This document shows positions 6,637-14,124 of a DNA stretch of 20,930 bases, piece after piece. Where the stretch lies: assembly GCA_002789465.1 (NCBI GenBank), contig PFTH01000057.1:1-20930 (forward strand), written 5' to 3'. This DNA is from Candidatus Roizmanbacteria bacterium CG_4_9_14_0_8_um_filter_34_12 (GTDB taxonomy: Bacteria; Patescibacteriota; Microgenomatia; UBA1406; GWC2-37-13). The notes beneath the pieces were generated by a model. The model ran no database searches. It saw nothing but the letters and a program-made list of their open reading frames with translations, and was not told where the DNA came from. The number at the start of each line of letters is the position of its first letter. Position 1 is the first letter of the stretch. Position numbers and translations under genes: made by a program.

Positions 6637-8118
6637 TTATCTCACTTGAAATACCACAATCTCTGAATTTTCGTATTGTTTTGATAGACAAGATTGTGAA
6701 TATTTTTTTTGAATTTCAGAGTCTTCAAAAACGATAATATTTATCTTATTTCCTCGTAAAAACATACAGGCTTCGTTGTCATTCATTTCTTTTTGGTAAA
6801 AACGCATGAGTTTTTCATATTTTTCTTCTGCCTTTGGTGTCTGAATCAGGTGACCCAGATACACATGTTTACCAGTAAGTTTTGAGACTTGATTGCTTAA
6901 AATATAATTGGCCAAAACTCCATCTGCTTTTTGTGTCTCAATAAATTTTAAACCTAATTGTTTCTTTTTTGACATATACATCCAAGAATTATCAGTTTGG
7001 TTTACTGCGTTAATTCTTTGATAAAAAATGAAGTACGTTGATAAAGGAATTAAAATAAAAACAAATATTACCATAATCAATCTTTGTTGTTTCATTAATA
7101 TTTCCAACTTAATCAACGTCAGCAAACTTAAAGGAAAAAATAATCCACTCAAATATAGTCTTGACCATCCAAAAGGAAAAGCAGTTAGGATAAGCGTCGT
7201 AGTTATCCAAACAATTAACCATTGTTGGAGTTTATTAATCCTAGGATTAATAATAAAACCAATAATTAATAAAGGAATGATAAAACCATAACCGATTAAT
7301 ACATCGATGAAATTTACCGCTTCATAACGATTTAATAATAAACTAAAAAAACCTGACTGTGAAAATTTGTTAGTATAAGAAAATAAAATAATCGCACTAA
7401 AAACTAAACTTACCAACCACTCTTTTATCAAAGTTACCCGATCAGAAGTACGCCAACTTAATAAAATCCACGATCCTGTTATGATTGCATAATTAATAAT
7501 TTTAAAAGGGTAAAGAATAAGAGAGATAACCAATGTCACTCTCAATAACCACCTTTTATAGACAGATGTTTTATTATTAAGCCTCGTGAATCCAATTAAT
7601 GATTCTAAAAATAAACCTAGGGCAATTATTTCATGAGGTTTTTGCCAGATACCGGTAAACGTTAAACCCGTCATTGAAATGTCCAATCCTCCAAATCCTC
7701 CTCCGAAACAAACTAAAAACAATGTAAAAAAAGCCGTTGTCCGGTTGCTAATAAAATACAGAATGTTTCGAAATATTATCCATAAGAGAAATGGTCCGGT
7801 GATCATACTTAATCCATGATAAAGTAAAGCTAAATTAACCGAAGGTAGAACAATGCCTGTTAATGTATATATAAAATAAATAGGGAAAGGTTTTGTAATT
7901 TCGGTTGTGAATAGATTTTCGTAAAGAAAATGTTTTGTGTTTTGACCCCAACGAATTGCCGCTAAATAGTTATTAATATCCCATGGATCAAACCACGAAA
8001 CATGACCGGAAAAAAATTTATCCGGTGATGTTTTAATCCAACCATATAAATGTGGAAAATAATTAATGAAGAAAAAGAGGAAAATAAAACCTATAATCAA
8101 CAGAGTCTTTTTAGTCAT
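6637..8118 (-). CDS. Polytopic membrane protein, GT-C glycosyltransferase-like
   Basis: 493 residues with about ten hydrophobic segments, starting with one at residues 4-24. The first extracytoplasmic loop carries WFDPWDINNYLAAIRWGQ, with Asp44 and Asp47. This resembles the acidic motif of GT-C transferases (PMT/ArnT-like) that use polyprenyl-phosphate sugars. After the last helix there is a soluble C-terminal domain (about residues 380-493). The overall layout fits a sugar transferase that builds surface glycans, but the specific donor and acceptor cannot be told. It shares a 25-bp promoter gap with the divergent gene at 8144, which encodes a second protein of similar layout. Its 3' end converges on yidD. 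Confidence 0.75.
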   Translation of the reverse strand: MTKKTLLIIGFIFLFFFINYFPHLYGWIKTSPDKFFSGHVSWFDPWDINNYLAAIRWGQNTKHFLYENLFTTEITKPFPIYFIYTLTGIVLPSVNLALLYHGLSMITGPFLLWIIFRNILYFISNRTTAFFTLFLVCFGGGFGGLDISMTGLTFTGIWQKPHEIIALGLFLESLIGFTRLNNKTSVYKRWLLRVTLVISLILYPFKIINYAIITGSWILLSWRTSDRVTLIKEWLVSLVFSAIILFSYTNKFSQSGFFSLLLNRYEAVNFIDVLIGYGFIIPLLIIGFIINPRINKLQQWLIVWITTTLILTAFPFGWSRLYLSGLFFPLSLLTLIKLEILMKQQRLIMVIFVFILIPLSTYFIFYQRINAVNQTDNSWMYMSKKKQLGLKFIETQKADGVLANYILSNQVSKLTGKHVYLGHLIQTPKAEEKYEKLMRFYQKEMNDNEACMFLRGNKINIIVFEDSEIQKKYSQSCLSKQYENSEIVVFQVR

Positions 8119-8127
8119 TATAGTTTA

Positions 8128-8135
8128 AGTATACT
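8128..8135. promoter_or_regulatory. Shared bidirectional -10 palindrome between two membrane-protein genes
   Basis: The 8-bp palindrome AGTATACT (10 bp with flanks, 8127-8136) gives TATACT on both strands, overlapping by four bases. On the plus strand it ends 8 nt before the ATG at 8144; on the minus strand 9 nt before the ATG at 8118. Each promoter's -35 would fall inside the opposite gene. RNA polymerase could not occupy both at once. Confidence 0.6.
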
Positions 8136-8143
8136 TATAAAGT

Positions 8144-9571
8144 ATGAATTATATAAGAAAAAATCAATCATTATTTTTAATACTGCTTTTTATTTTTATC
8201 TTGGGATTTAGTCCGGTCAAAGACACCGACTTTGGCTGGCATTATCGTTGTGGTAAACAAATTATCAGCGGAAACACACCATGTTTAAAAAACACATTTT
8301 CTTATTATCTTTCCAATTATCAGGCGTACTATTCCAGTTTTTTATCTGATTTATCCATCACCTCAATTTACGATTATGGTGGAAAATTTATTGGACTAAG
8401 TATTTTTGGATCGGTGTTATTTGTCATATCTGCAATATTCTTTATATTTACTTTTCCTCAAATTAGTATTTTTATAAGTACATTCGCATTCACATTAATA
8501 TTCTGGTTATCTTCGGGAGTTTTGGATTTAGGTATTCGTGCACAAAATTTCACCTTTACTTTTTTTATCATCTTTTTATATTTATTGACAAAACTTGATA
8601 ATAAAAACCGCTCGAAACTTATTTTATTTCCCCTATTATTTTTTGTTTGGGTAAATACCCATATTGGATTTTTTATCGGATTTGTTCCTTTAGGATTGCT
8701 CTTTCTTCAAAAATTAATTGAACGTAAAAATCAAATCAAAGTATTCTTAATATTGACCACCTCATTTCTTGCCACATTAATTAATCCTTTTGGTATTAAA
8801 ATTTATTGGGAAATCTATCGTCATGCTGCTACTCCACTAAATACATTAATTGCAGAATGGGTTCCGCCGAATCTTTATATGAAAGTTCTTATTCTAACCA
8901 GCTCCATCTTCGTAATTATGTTATTACGATCCTCTATTAAAAAGAAACTGTTTATAATATTAATACTACTTTTTACTACTATTCTCGCTCTTTCTGCTCG
9001 TCGCAACGTCCCGTTATTTTGGACAGTTGCTTTTTATTGTTTTTTACAAACTCCTTTTTCCCTCCGTCACTTTACAAAAAAACTTGATGAAAAATTCTTA
9101 GCGATTTTTAACAGTATATTAATTACAGCCATTCTAGTTATTGGCGCAATTAATATTCCAAAAACCATTGCTTTTGACATCAGTTGGTCTGATTATTGTA
9201 GTAAAGGACTATATGGCTATCCTTGTCAAGCAATAAAAGATTACCCGCAAATATATGGTAATGTTTTTGCAACTTATGAATGGGGTGGTTTCTTAATCTG
9301 GCAAAAACCAAAAATAAAAGTCTTTGTTGACGGACGCATGCCGGCATGGAAGGGTGAAGATAATAAAAGCCCATATCAAACATATTTGAAAATTATTCAA
9401 ACCCAACCTGGTTGGAATGAAACTTTAAGAAAATATAAAACAGATTTTCTTTTGATCAGTCAAGGAACGTTTCTAGATTTACTTTTGGAAAAAGAAGCAA
9501 AAAAATTCAATTGGCAAGAGGTTTATCGAAAAGGAGGAGTGGTGATTTATAAAAAGATAAAAAATATTTAA
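8144..9571 (+). CDS. Polytopic membrane protein, probable GT-C-like
   Basis: 475 residues with about ten hydrophobic segments followed by a C-terminal soluble domain of about 130 residues. The first loop reads KDTDFGWHYRCGKQI (Asp27, Asp29, His33), a pattern shared with uncharacterised GT-C-fold proteins in which the aspartates sit near the active site. The soluble part has YEWGGFLIW and KVFVDGRM, also typical of that uncharacterised family. The likely role is sugar transfer or handling of lipid-linked glycans at the membrane (inference). It is expressed from the bidirectional promoter shared with the 8118 gene. Its stop lies 11 nt from the stop of the convergent protease gene. Confidence 0.75.
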   Translation: MNYIRKNQSLFLILLFIFILGFSPVKDTDFGWHYRCGKQIISGNTPCLKNTFSYYLSNYQAYYSSFLSDLSITSIYDYGGKFIGLSIFGSVLFVISAIFFIFTFPQISIFISTFAFTLIFWLSSGVLDLGIRAQNFTFTFFIIFLYLLTKLDNKNRSKLILFPLLFFVWVNTHIGFFIGFVPLGLLFLQKLIERKNQIKVFLILTTSFLATLINPFGIKIYWEIYRHAATPLNTLIAEWVPPNLYMKVLILTSSIFVIMLLRSSIKKKLFIILILLFTTILALSARRNVPLFWTVAFYCFLQTPFSLRHFTKKLDEKFLAIFNSILITAILVIGAINIPKTIAFDISWSDYCSKGLYGYPCQAIKDYPQIYGNVFATYEWGGFLIWQKPKIKVFVDGRMPAWKGEDNKSPYQTYLKIIQTQPGWNETLRKYKTDFLLISQGTFLDLLLEKEAKKFNWQEVYRKGGVVIYKKIKNI

Positions 9572-9582
9572 GCAGAAAAAGG

Positions 9583-9984
9583 CTATTCAAGTTTTATTAG
9601 GTTTTTCTTTTCTTCAAAAATAATTTTAAACTGTTTAAAAAAGGAATCTCTTCCGAGCAGATTAAAAGAAACCAAGTATTCATGGGAAAAAACCACAGGA
9701 CAAATAAATTTCTTATTAGCAATTTCTATCTCAAGTTGATGAATGTATCCTTTAATTCTCCCGCCAACTCCTCCCAAATAAGTTTCTATACCACTTTCTA
9801 CTGTAATTCCTATCTGTTCTGCAATTTCATCTTTAAACACAGAAATAGTTGCCCCGGAATCAATTAAAGCATGAAATTTGAGTTTTTTACTTTTGGTTAT
9901 TACCACATAAAGTGGAATTGCTGGAAAATAATTATCGCCATTGTAGTAATACCTGAAGGCTGTTAGGGTATTCTGTTTATTCAT
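9583..9984 (-). CDS. Retropepsin-like aspartic protease (clan AA)
   Basis: 133 residues with one catalytic motif, ALIDSGATISVF (Asp42-Ser-Gly-Ala), and a downstream hydrophobic-hydrophobic-Gly segment, FNLLGRDSFF. Single-domain proteins of this kind act as homodimers that bring two Asp residues together. No signal peptide or membrane segment is seen, so it is probably cytoplasmic. It overlaps the upstream DUF5678-like gene by 4 nt (ATGA), a sign of translational coupling. The substrate is unknown. Whether the partner is a substrate, inhibitor or adaptor is an open question. Confidence 0.85.
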   Translation of the reverse strand: MNKQNTLTAFRYYYNGDNYFPAIPLYVVITKSKKLKFHALIDSGATISVFKDEIAEQIGITVESGIETYLGGVGGRIKGYIHQLEIEIANKKFICPVVFSHEYLVSFNLLGRDSFFKQFKIIFEEKKNLIKLE

Positions 9985-10190
9985 AAAATATAAGGACCTT
10001 CTCCTTTATAGGGGACTTTGAAAGCAGCGGCAATTTTTTTATCAGGAATCTTATTTTTACTATCAGAAATTACTAGAGGCCCAATTTCTTTTAGTGTTTC
10101 ACCAACAGCAATAATTCGATTTTCCAAAACTGCTATCCACTTTCCGGCAAATTGACCCATTTTTTTAGTGGAGATATTTACTTTTTTCAT
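9981..10190 (-). CDS. Small DUF5678-like protein
   Basis: 69 residues. The segment GQFAGKWIAVLENRIIAVGETLKEI matches the short 'GKWVAL..(K/R)VIA.G.TL.E' fold of DUF5678 proteins, which are widespread in CPR bacteria and archaea and of unknown function. It is the first gene of a two-gene operon with the aspartic protease (4-nt overlap). A TTGCTT-N17-TAAAAT promoter ends 9 nt before the ATG. A toxin-antitoxin-like arrangement is possible but nothing in the sequence proves it. Confidence 0.75.
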   Translation of the reverse strand: MKKVNISTKKMGQFAGKWIAVLENRIIAVGETLKEIGPLVISDSKNKIPDKKIAAAFKVPYKGEGPYIL

Positions 10191-10302
10191 AATGGTTTAA
10201 TTTTAACAAAAATTTCAAGATGAAGCAATTATATTTTTTTTGACAATTGAATTTCTATATAAACTCATTACAAACTTAAGTTTTTATAGTATATTTAAAT
10301 TA
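10191..10302. promoter_or_regulatory. Divergent promoter region of the DUF5678/protease operon and the aldolase gene
   Basis: Minus strand: TTGCTT (10228-10223), 17-nt spacer, TAAAAT (10205-10200), 9 nt to the ATG at 10190. Plus strand: TTACAA (10268-10273), 16-nt spacer, TATATT (10290-10295), 7 nt to the ATG at 10303. The second promoter favours 10303 over the upstream in-frame ATG at 10240 as the aldolase start. Confidence 0.6.
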
Positions 10303-11226
10303 ATGAACAACTCTGATTTTATTGTACCCGCTGATATTCCTAATCATAGTCATTCTTTATTCCAGCATCACTACAATCAACTTACCCATAATACTGGTCG
10401 GTTAATGCTTTTTGTCGGTGACCAAAAAGTTGAACATTTAAACAATGACTTTCATGGTAATCAAATTGCTATTGACGATGGAGATCCTCGTCATCTATTT
10501 AATATTGCTTCCACTGCAAAAATTGGTGGTTTTGCTACTCAACTGGGATTAATTACTCGCTATGGACACGAATATTCCACAATTCCATATGTGGTAAAAC
10601 TTAATGCTCATACAAACTTAGTCCCTTCAATAACAGACGATCCCTATAGCTTATCTTGGTATTCAATTAATCAAGTTATAGAGTTTAAAAAAAATAGTAA
10701 TCTAAACATTCTTGGAGTTGGTTATACAATCTATTTAGGAAGTCAGTACGAATCTAAAATGCTTAAAGAAGCTGCTCAATTAATTTATCAAGCCCATCTT
10801 CACGGATTGGTTACAATTATCTGGGCATATCCAAAAGGAAAATCAATCATCAAACCAAAAGATCCTCATTTAATTGCCGGAGCCGCCGGTGTGATTACCG
10901 CCCTTGGGGCTGATTTTGTTAAAGTAAACTATCCTGAGGTTGGAAACGAAAGTCAAGCAGTTGCGTTAAAAGAAGCGGTAATGGCTGCTGGGAATACAAG
11001 GTTAATATGCGCCGGTGGACCAAGTACAAATCCAAAACAGTTTTATCAAGATCTTTATGATCAAATTCACGTAAGTGGAGCTTATGGAAATGCCACCGGA
11101 CGAAATATTCATCAAAAACCACTTGATGAAGCGGTGCGTTTTTGTAATGGAATATATGCTATTACAGTGGAAAATAAATCGGTTGACGAAGCAATGGCAA
11201 TATATATGAACAAGATATTAAATTAA
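10303..11226 (+). CDS. Class I fructose-bisphosphate aldolase, archaeal type (DeoC/LacD superfamily)
   Basis: Cleaves fructose 1,6-bisphosphate to dihydroxyacetone phosphate and glyceraldehyde 3-phosphate through a Schiff base, with no metal. 307 residues from the ATG at 10303. The TIM-barrel motifs are FVGDQKVEHLN (acid/base Asp), WAYPKGK, and GADFVKVNYPE with the probable Schiff-base lysine Lys207; CAGGPS near the C-terminus binds phosphate. The frame extends 21 codons upstream to 10240, but those residues are hydrophobic and unlike the family. The promoter (TATATT at 10290) would also lie inside them. It heads the glycolytic block fba-gap-pgk. The gene type is typical of archaea and found in many CPR bacteria, suggesting old transfer or shared ancestry. 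Confidence 0.93.
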   Translation: MNNSDFIVPADIPNHSHSLFQHHYNQLTHNTGRLMLFVGDQKVEHLNNDFHGNQIAIDDGDPRHLFNIASTAKIGGFATQLGLITRYGHEYSTIPYVVKLNAHTNLVPSITDDPYSLSWYSINQVIEFKKNSNLNILGVGYTIYLGSQYESKMLKEAAQLIYQAHLHGLVTIIWAYPKGKSIIKPKDPHLIAGAAGVITALGADFVKVNYPEVGNESQAVALKEAVMAAGNTRLICAGGPSTNPKQFYQDLYDQIHVSGAYGNATGRNIHQKPLDEAVRFCNGIYAITVENKSVDEAMAIYMNKILN

Positions 11227-11345
11227 CAAATTTCAAAGCTCAAATTACAAATCAAATCCAAAATTCAAATATCAAATCTATTTGACTTTTTGGATTTTAT
11301 TCTTTGAATTTGTTTAGAATTTTTAGATTTTGAATTTTAATATTA
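11227..11345. repeat. Low-complexity CAAAT-type inverted repeat between the aldolase and gap genes
   Basis: A stretch built from CAAAT/CAAAAT words followed by its approximate complement. A clear core hairpin lies at 11254-11297: AAATCCAAAA pairs with TTTTGGATTT, and CAAATA pairs with TATTTG, closing a 7-nt loop. It immediately follows the aldolase stop. It could act as a factor-independent terminator or processing site for the aldolase transcript, or be a dispersed genomic repeat. Confidence 0.6.
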
Positions 11346-11352
11346 TTTAAGT

Positions 11353-11358
11353 TAATCT
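11353..11358 (+). promoter_or_regulatory. Possible -10 element of gap
   Basis: TAATCT keeps the three most conserved -10 positions (T1, A2, T6) and ends 8 nt before the ATG at 11367, the same spacing as other genes in the window. No Shine-Dalgarno sequence is visible. Confidence 0.35.
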
Positions 11359-11366
11359 AAATTATT

Positions 11367-12377
11367 ATGAAACGTCTTAAGATTGGGCTCAATGGTTTTG
11401 GAAGAATTGGGCGAGCATTCACCCGAATCGCAATTTCTCAAAATCAATTTGATATTGTTGCAATAAATACACGAAAAACACCAGTTGAAATGATGGCTTA
11501 TTTATTACAATATGACTCTGTTTACCGAAAATTTAATAAAAATGTTTCTATCTCCGAGTCTGCCTTATTGATTGACAATAACAAAATTGTTACAACACAA
11601 AATCCCCTACCAGAAAATATTCCTTGGGACAATTTTGGAGTTGATGTTGTTGTAGATGCAACCGGAGCTTTTACAAAAAAAGTTGATTTGGTTAAGCATA
11701 TTAAAGGAACAGTAAAAAAAGTTCTACTTACTGCTCCTTCAAAAGACGAGGAAACCCCACATGTAGTTATGGGAGTTAATGAAGATAAAATCGATTGGCA
11801 AAATGAAACTGTTATTTCCAACGCCTCCTGTACGACTAACTGTGTTGCTCCACTTTTTAAAGTATTAGATGATAATTTCAAAATAAAATCTGGATTTCTT
11901 ACAACTTCACATGCATATACCTTAACTCAAAGCCTTCTTGATGATGCTGGCAAAGACTTTGAAAGATCCCGTGCTGCTGCATTGAATATAATTCCTTCAA
12001 CTACTGGCGCTGCCAAAGCAGTTGTTAAGACTCTTCCTCACCTTCAAGGAAAGATTGATGGGATGGCTATTCGCGTTCCGGTCCCAACCGTTTCCTTTTC
12101 GGATATTTCCGTAATTGTTGAAAAAAACACTACAAAAGAAGAGGTAAATCAAGTTTATAAAAAAGCGCAACAAAAAAATCCAAAAATCATTGATTATCAA
12201 GAACAAATATTGGTTTCATCAGATTATATCGGGTCCCCGTATTCAGTTATTTTTGATGCCAATTATACTAAGGTTATTAATCAAAACTTTATTAAAGTTT
12301 TTAGTTGGTATGACAATGAATGGGGTTATTCAAACCGTTTAGTTGACCTAATTAACTTACTTGTAAACTACGTATAG
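11367..12377 (+). CDS. gap: Glyceraldehyde-3-phosphate dehydrogenase, type I
   Basis: Oxidises and phosphorylates glyceraldehyde 3-phosphate to 1,3-bisphosphoglycerate. 336 residues, normal length. The Rossmann motif is LNGFGRIGR (8-16). The catalytic Cys155 lies in SNASCTTNC and the base His182 in SHAYT. The C-terminal WYDNEWGYSNRL is intact. At the end of the second beta strand, where NAD-specific enzymes have an Asp (usual ND motif), this protein has INTRKTPVEM (Asn34-Thr35-Arg36-Lys37). Loss of the Asp and nearby basic residues suggest NADP or dual cofactor use, as in GapB-type enzymes (inference). It sits between the aldolase and phosphoglycerate kinase genes, forming the middle step of the pathway segment. 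Confidence 0.97.
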   Translation: MKRLKIGLNGFGRIGRAFTRIAISQNQFDIVAINTRKTPVEMMAYLLQYDSVYRKFNKNVSISESALLIDNNKIVTTQNPLPENIPWDNFGVDVVVDATGAFTKKVDLVKHIKGTVKKVLLTAPSKDEETPHVVMGVNEDKIDWQNETVISNASCTTNCVAPLFKVLDDNFKIKSGFLTTSHAYTLTQSLLDDAGKDFERSRAAALNIIPSTTGAAKAVVKTLPHLQGKIDGMAIRVPVPTVSFSDISVIVEKNTTKEEVNQVYKKAQQKNPKIIDYQEQILVSSDYIGSPYSVIFDANYTKVINQNFIKVFSWYDNEWGYSNRLVDLINLLVNYV

Positions 12378-12552
12378 AATGAGTATTATGTTTTTAAACG
12401 ATGAATTTCAATATTTATTTTCAAAGATGAAACAACTCACGAGCTTATGCTCGGAGTTTCACTATTTACAAATTTGTAATTTGTCCGATATATTCATATC
12501 GGAATAAACTTGCCTCCTTCGGGCTAACACCCGAGGTTTCAAGTAAAGTATT
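12378..12552. repeat. Array of hairpins in the gap-pgk intergenic region
   Basis: 175 bp holding four symmetric elements in a row. First, CGAGC-TTAT-GCTCG (12440-12453), extended by GAAAC (12429-12433) pairing with GTTTC (12456-12460). Second, the palindrome ACAAATTTGT (12468-12477). Third, CCGATAT-ATTC-ATATCGG (12485-12502). Fourth, TCGGG-CTAACA-CCCGA (12519-12534), extended by CC (12516-12517) pairing with GG. The first and fourth have the same 21-nt layout, ending in AGTTTC or GGTTTC, with paired substitutions in the stems. It may be a structured leader of pgk or a repeat family. Confidence 0.65.
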
Positions 12553-13734
12553 ATGAAAAAAATTACTTATATTGACGAAGTCTCTATAACTAGCCAAACT
12601 GTATTATTACGTGTTGATTATAATATTTCTCTCACTAAGAACAGTCAGATTGCCGATGATGCCCGAATTCAACAAACTTTTCCCACAATTGATCTTTTAT
12701 TAAAAAATAAAAATAAATTAATTATCATTACTTATTTAGGTCGCCCAAATAGTCGAGACCCAAAATTTTCATTGAAAAATGTCGCAAAAAGACTGCAAGA
12801 ATATTATCCAAAATACAGAGTCACTTTAATTGATGACTTTTTGACAACAGACAAATCGATTTTCACAAAACAAACTGAAAAAGAAATTTTGATGCTGGAA
12901 AATATTCGTTTTTATCCGCAGGAAAAAAATAATAATACGGAATTTCTGAAAAAAGTTTCTGAATTAGGAACTGTTTTTATCAATGATGCTTTTGGCCAGT
13001 GTCATCGTGTAGAAGGAACAATCGTGGGAATTGCTCACCTTCTTCCTTCTTATGGAGGTTTATTATTAAAAAAAGAAGTAAAAATGATTTCGAAAATTAT
13101 TGAATCACCGAAAAAACCAATTGTTGCGATTTTAGGGGGGGCTAAGGTTTCCACAAAAATTAATCTACTTATTAAACTAACGAAAATTGCCGACTATGTA
13201 TTAATTGGTGGGAAAATGGCAAATACATTTTTCTGCGCCCAAGGCTACACAAATAATCAAAGTTCATGTCAATATGATGAAGTAGAAAATGCAAGGCGAT
13301 TAATATATTTAGCACAAAACAAAAATACAAAAATTGTTCTACCAAAAGATGTGGCTATTGCATATTCTCTTGATAGTGAAATTACCCAAATCAAAAAAAT
13401 TAATGAAATACCAAACAAAGCATTAATTTTAGATATTGGTCCGGAAACACAAGCCGAATTTGGAACAATTATTGCCAATGCTAACACAATTGTCTGGAAC
13501 GGTCCAATGGGTTATATTGAAAATCCTCATTTTCGTATCGGAACTGATTTTATCTATTACACCATTACCGATAATCAACACGCGCATTCGGTAGTAGGTG
13601 GCGGCGATACACTATCTGCAATATCAAAAAAAGAATATCTTGATAAAATTACTCATATCTCCAGTGGAGGCGGTGCGATGCTAGAGTTCATAGAAAAAGG
13701 AACTTTACCGGGCATAGAAGCATTAAAAAAATAG
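12553..13734 (+). CDS. pgk: Phosphoglycerate kinase
   Basis: Transfers phosphate from 1,3-bisphosphoglycerate to ADP, making ATP. 393 residues, normal length. N-domain substrate motifs are LLRVDYNI (18-25, usually DFN), YLGRP (61-65), LENIRFYP (115-122) and NDAFGQCHR (144-152). The C-domain nucleotide site has LGGAKVSTK (194-202), GGGDT (349-353) and SSGGGA (370-375). The segment after NDAFG reads QCHRVEGTIVG, where most enzymes have xAHRAHAS; a minor departure. No Shine-Dalgarno sequence or standard -10 at the usual spacing is seen, so it is probably co-transcribed with gap through the hairpin array. Its stop codon directly abuts the stop of the convergent DUF192 gene. Confidence 0.97.
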   Translation: MKKITYIDEVSITSQTVLLRVDYNISLTKNSQIADDARIQQTFPTIDLLLKNKNKLIIITYLGRPNSRDPKFSLKNVAKRLQEYYPKYRVTLIDDFLTTDKSIFTKQTEKEILMLENIRFYPQEKNNNTEFLKKVSELGTVFINDAFGQCHRVEGTIVGIAHLLPSYGGLLLKKEVKMISKIIESPKKPIVAILGGAKVSTKINLLIKLTKIADYVLIGGKMANTFFCAQGYTNNQSSCQYDEVENARRLIYLAQNKNTKIVLPKDVAIAYSLDSEITQIKKINEIPNKALILDIGPETQAEFGTIIANANTIVWNGPMGYIENPHFRIGTDFIYYTITDNQHAHSVVGGGDTLSAISKKEYLDKITHISSGGGAMLEFIEKGTLPGIEALKK

Positions 13735-14124
13735 TCAGTGGATTATTTCAATCACACGATTTACAGGTTTTTGTGAACAAACTGTCTGTAATCCATTTTT
13801 CGTTATTGCTAACAACACGTCTTTTCTTATAACCCTATCGTCAATTAACCAATAAATATCTAGGTCTACAAGGGTATTTTTATTCCAAAAGCTTCGTAAC
13901 TCTTTTTCTGGAAAATAAAAAATCATTCCATCAAAACCATCTTTCTTTTTCACATACATTAACCCCTTTCCCCACTGTCTTGGTGTATTAGCAACTAACA
14001 GTTGATAGGTCTTCTTCTCTAAACGATAAGTAATTGTTTTGTTTTTTTGTTTAAAGAAATTATTTTTTAGTACAACAATCATCATCACAACAACCACCGC
14101 AACAACTGTCTTTATTAGTGTCAT
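13735..14124 (-). CDS. DUF192 family protein with N-terminal membrane anchor
   Basis: 129 residues from the ATG at 14124. DUF192 hallmarks are present: YQLLVANTPRQWGKGLMY, GMIFYFPEKE, and the signature FWNKNTLVDLDIYWLIDD. DUF192 proteins are small extracytoplasmic or membrane-tethered beta proteins of uncertain function. The chosen start gives a textbook anchor (a lysine, then a run of Val, Ala, Met and Ile, then lysines). Part of that hydrophobic stretch is encoded by the same GTT/TGT-rich DNA that encodes the cysteine-rich tail of the CDGSH protein in another frame, a 65-nt overlap. A later start at 14085 or 14082 would shorten the anchor. The long frame back to 14286 only shadows the CDGSH gene. 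The 3' end abuts pgk with no spacer. Confidence 0.8.
   Translation of the reverse strand: MTLIKTVVAVVVVMMIVVLKNNFFKQKNKTITYRLEKKTYQLLVANTPRQWGKGLMYVKKKDGFDGMIFYFPEKELRSFWNKNTLVDLDIYWLIDDRVIRKDVLLAITKNGLQTVCSQKPVNRVIEIIH

Noticed and set aside
10240..10302. Upstream ATG as the aldolase start
   Set aside because: The extra 21 residues are hydrophobic and unlike the family, and the promoter with TATATT at 10290 lies inside them.
11522..11881. 119-residue antisense frame inside gap
   Set aside because: Shadow of a highly conserved gene; no promoter and no family features.
13269..13487. Antisense frame inside pgk
   Set aside because: Shadow of pgk coding sequence with no independent support.
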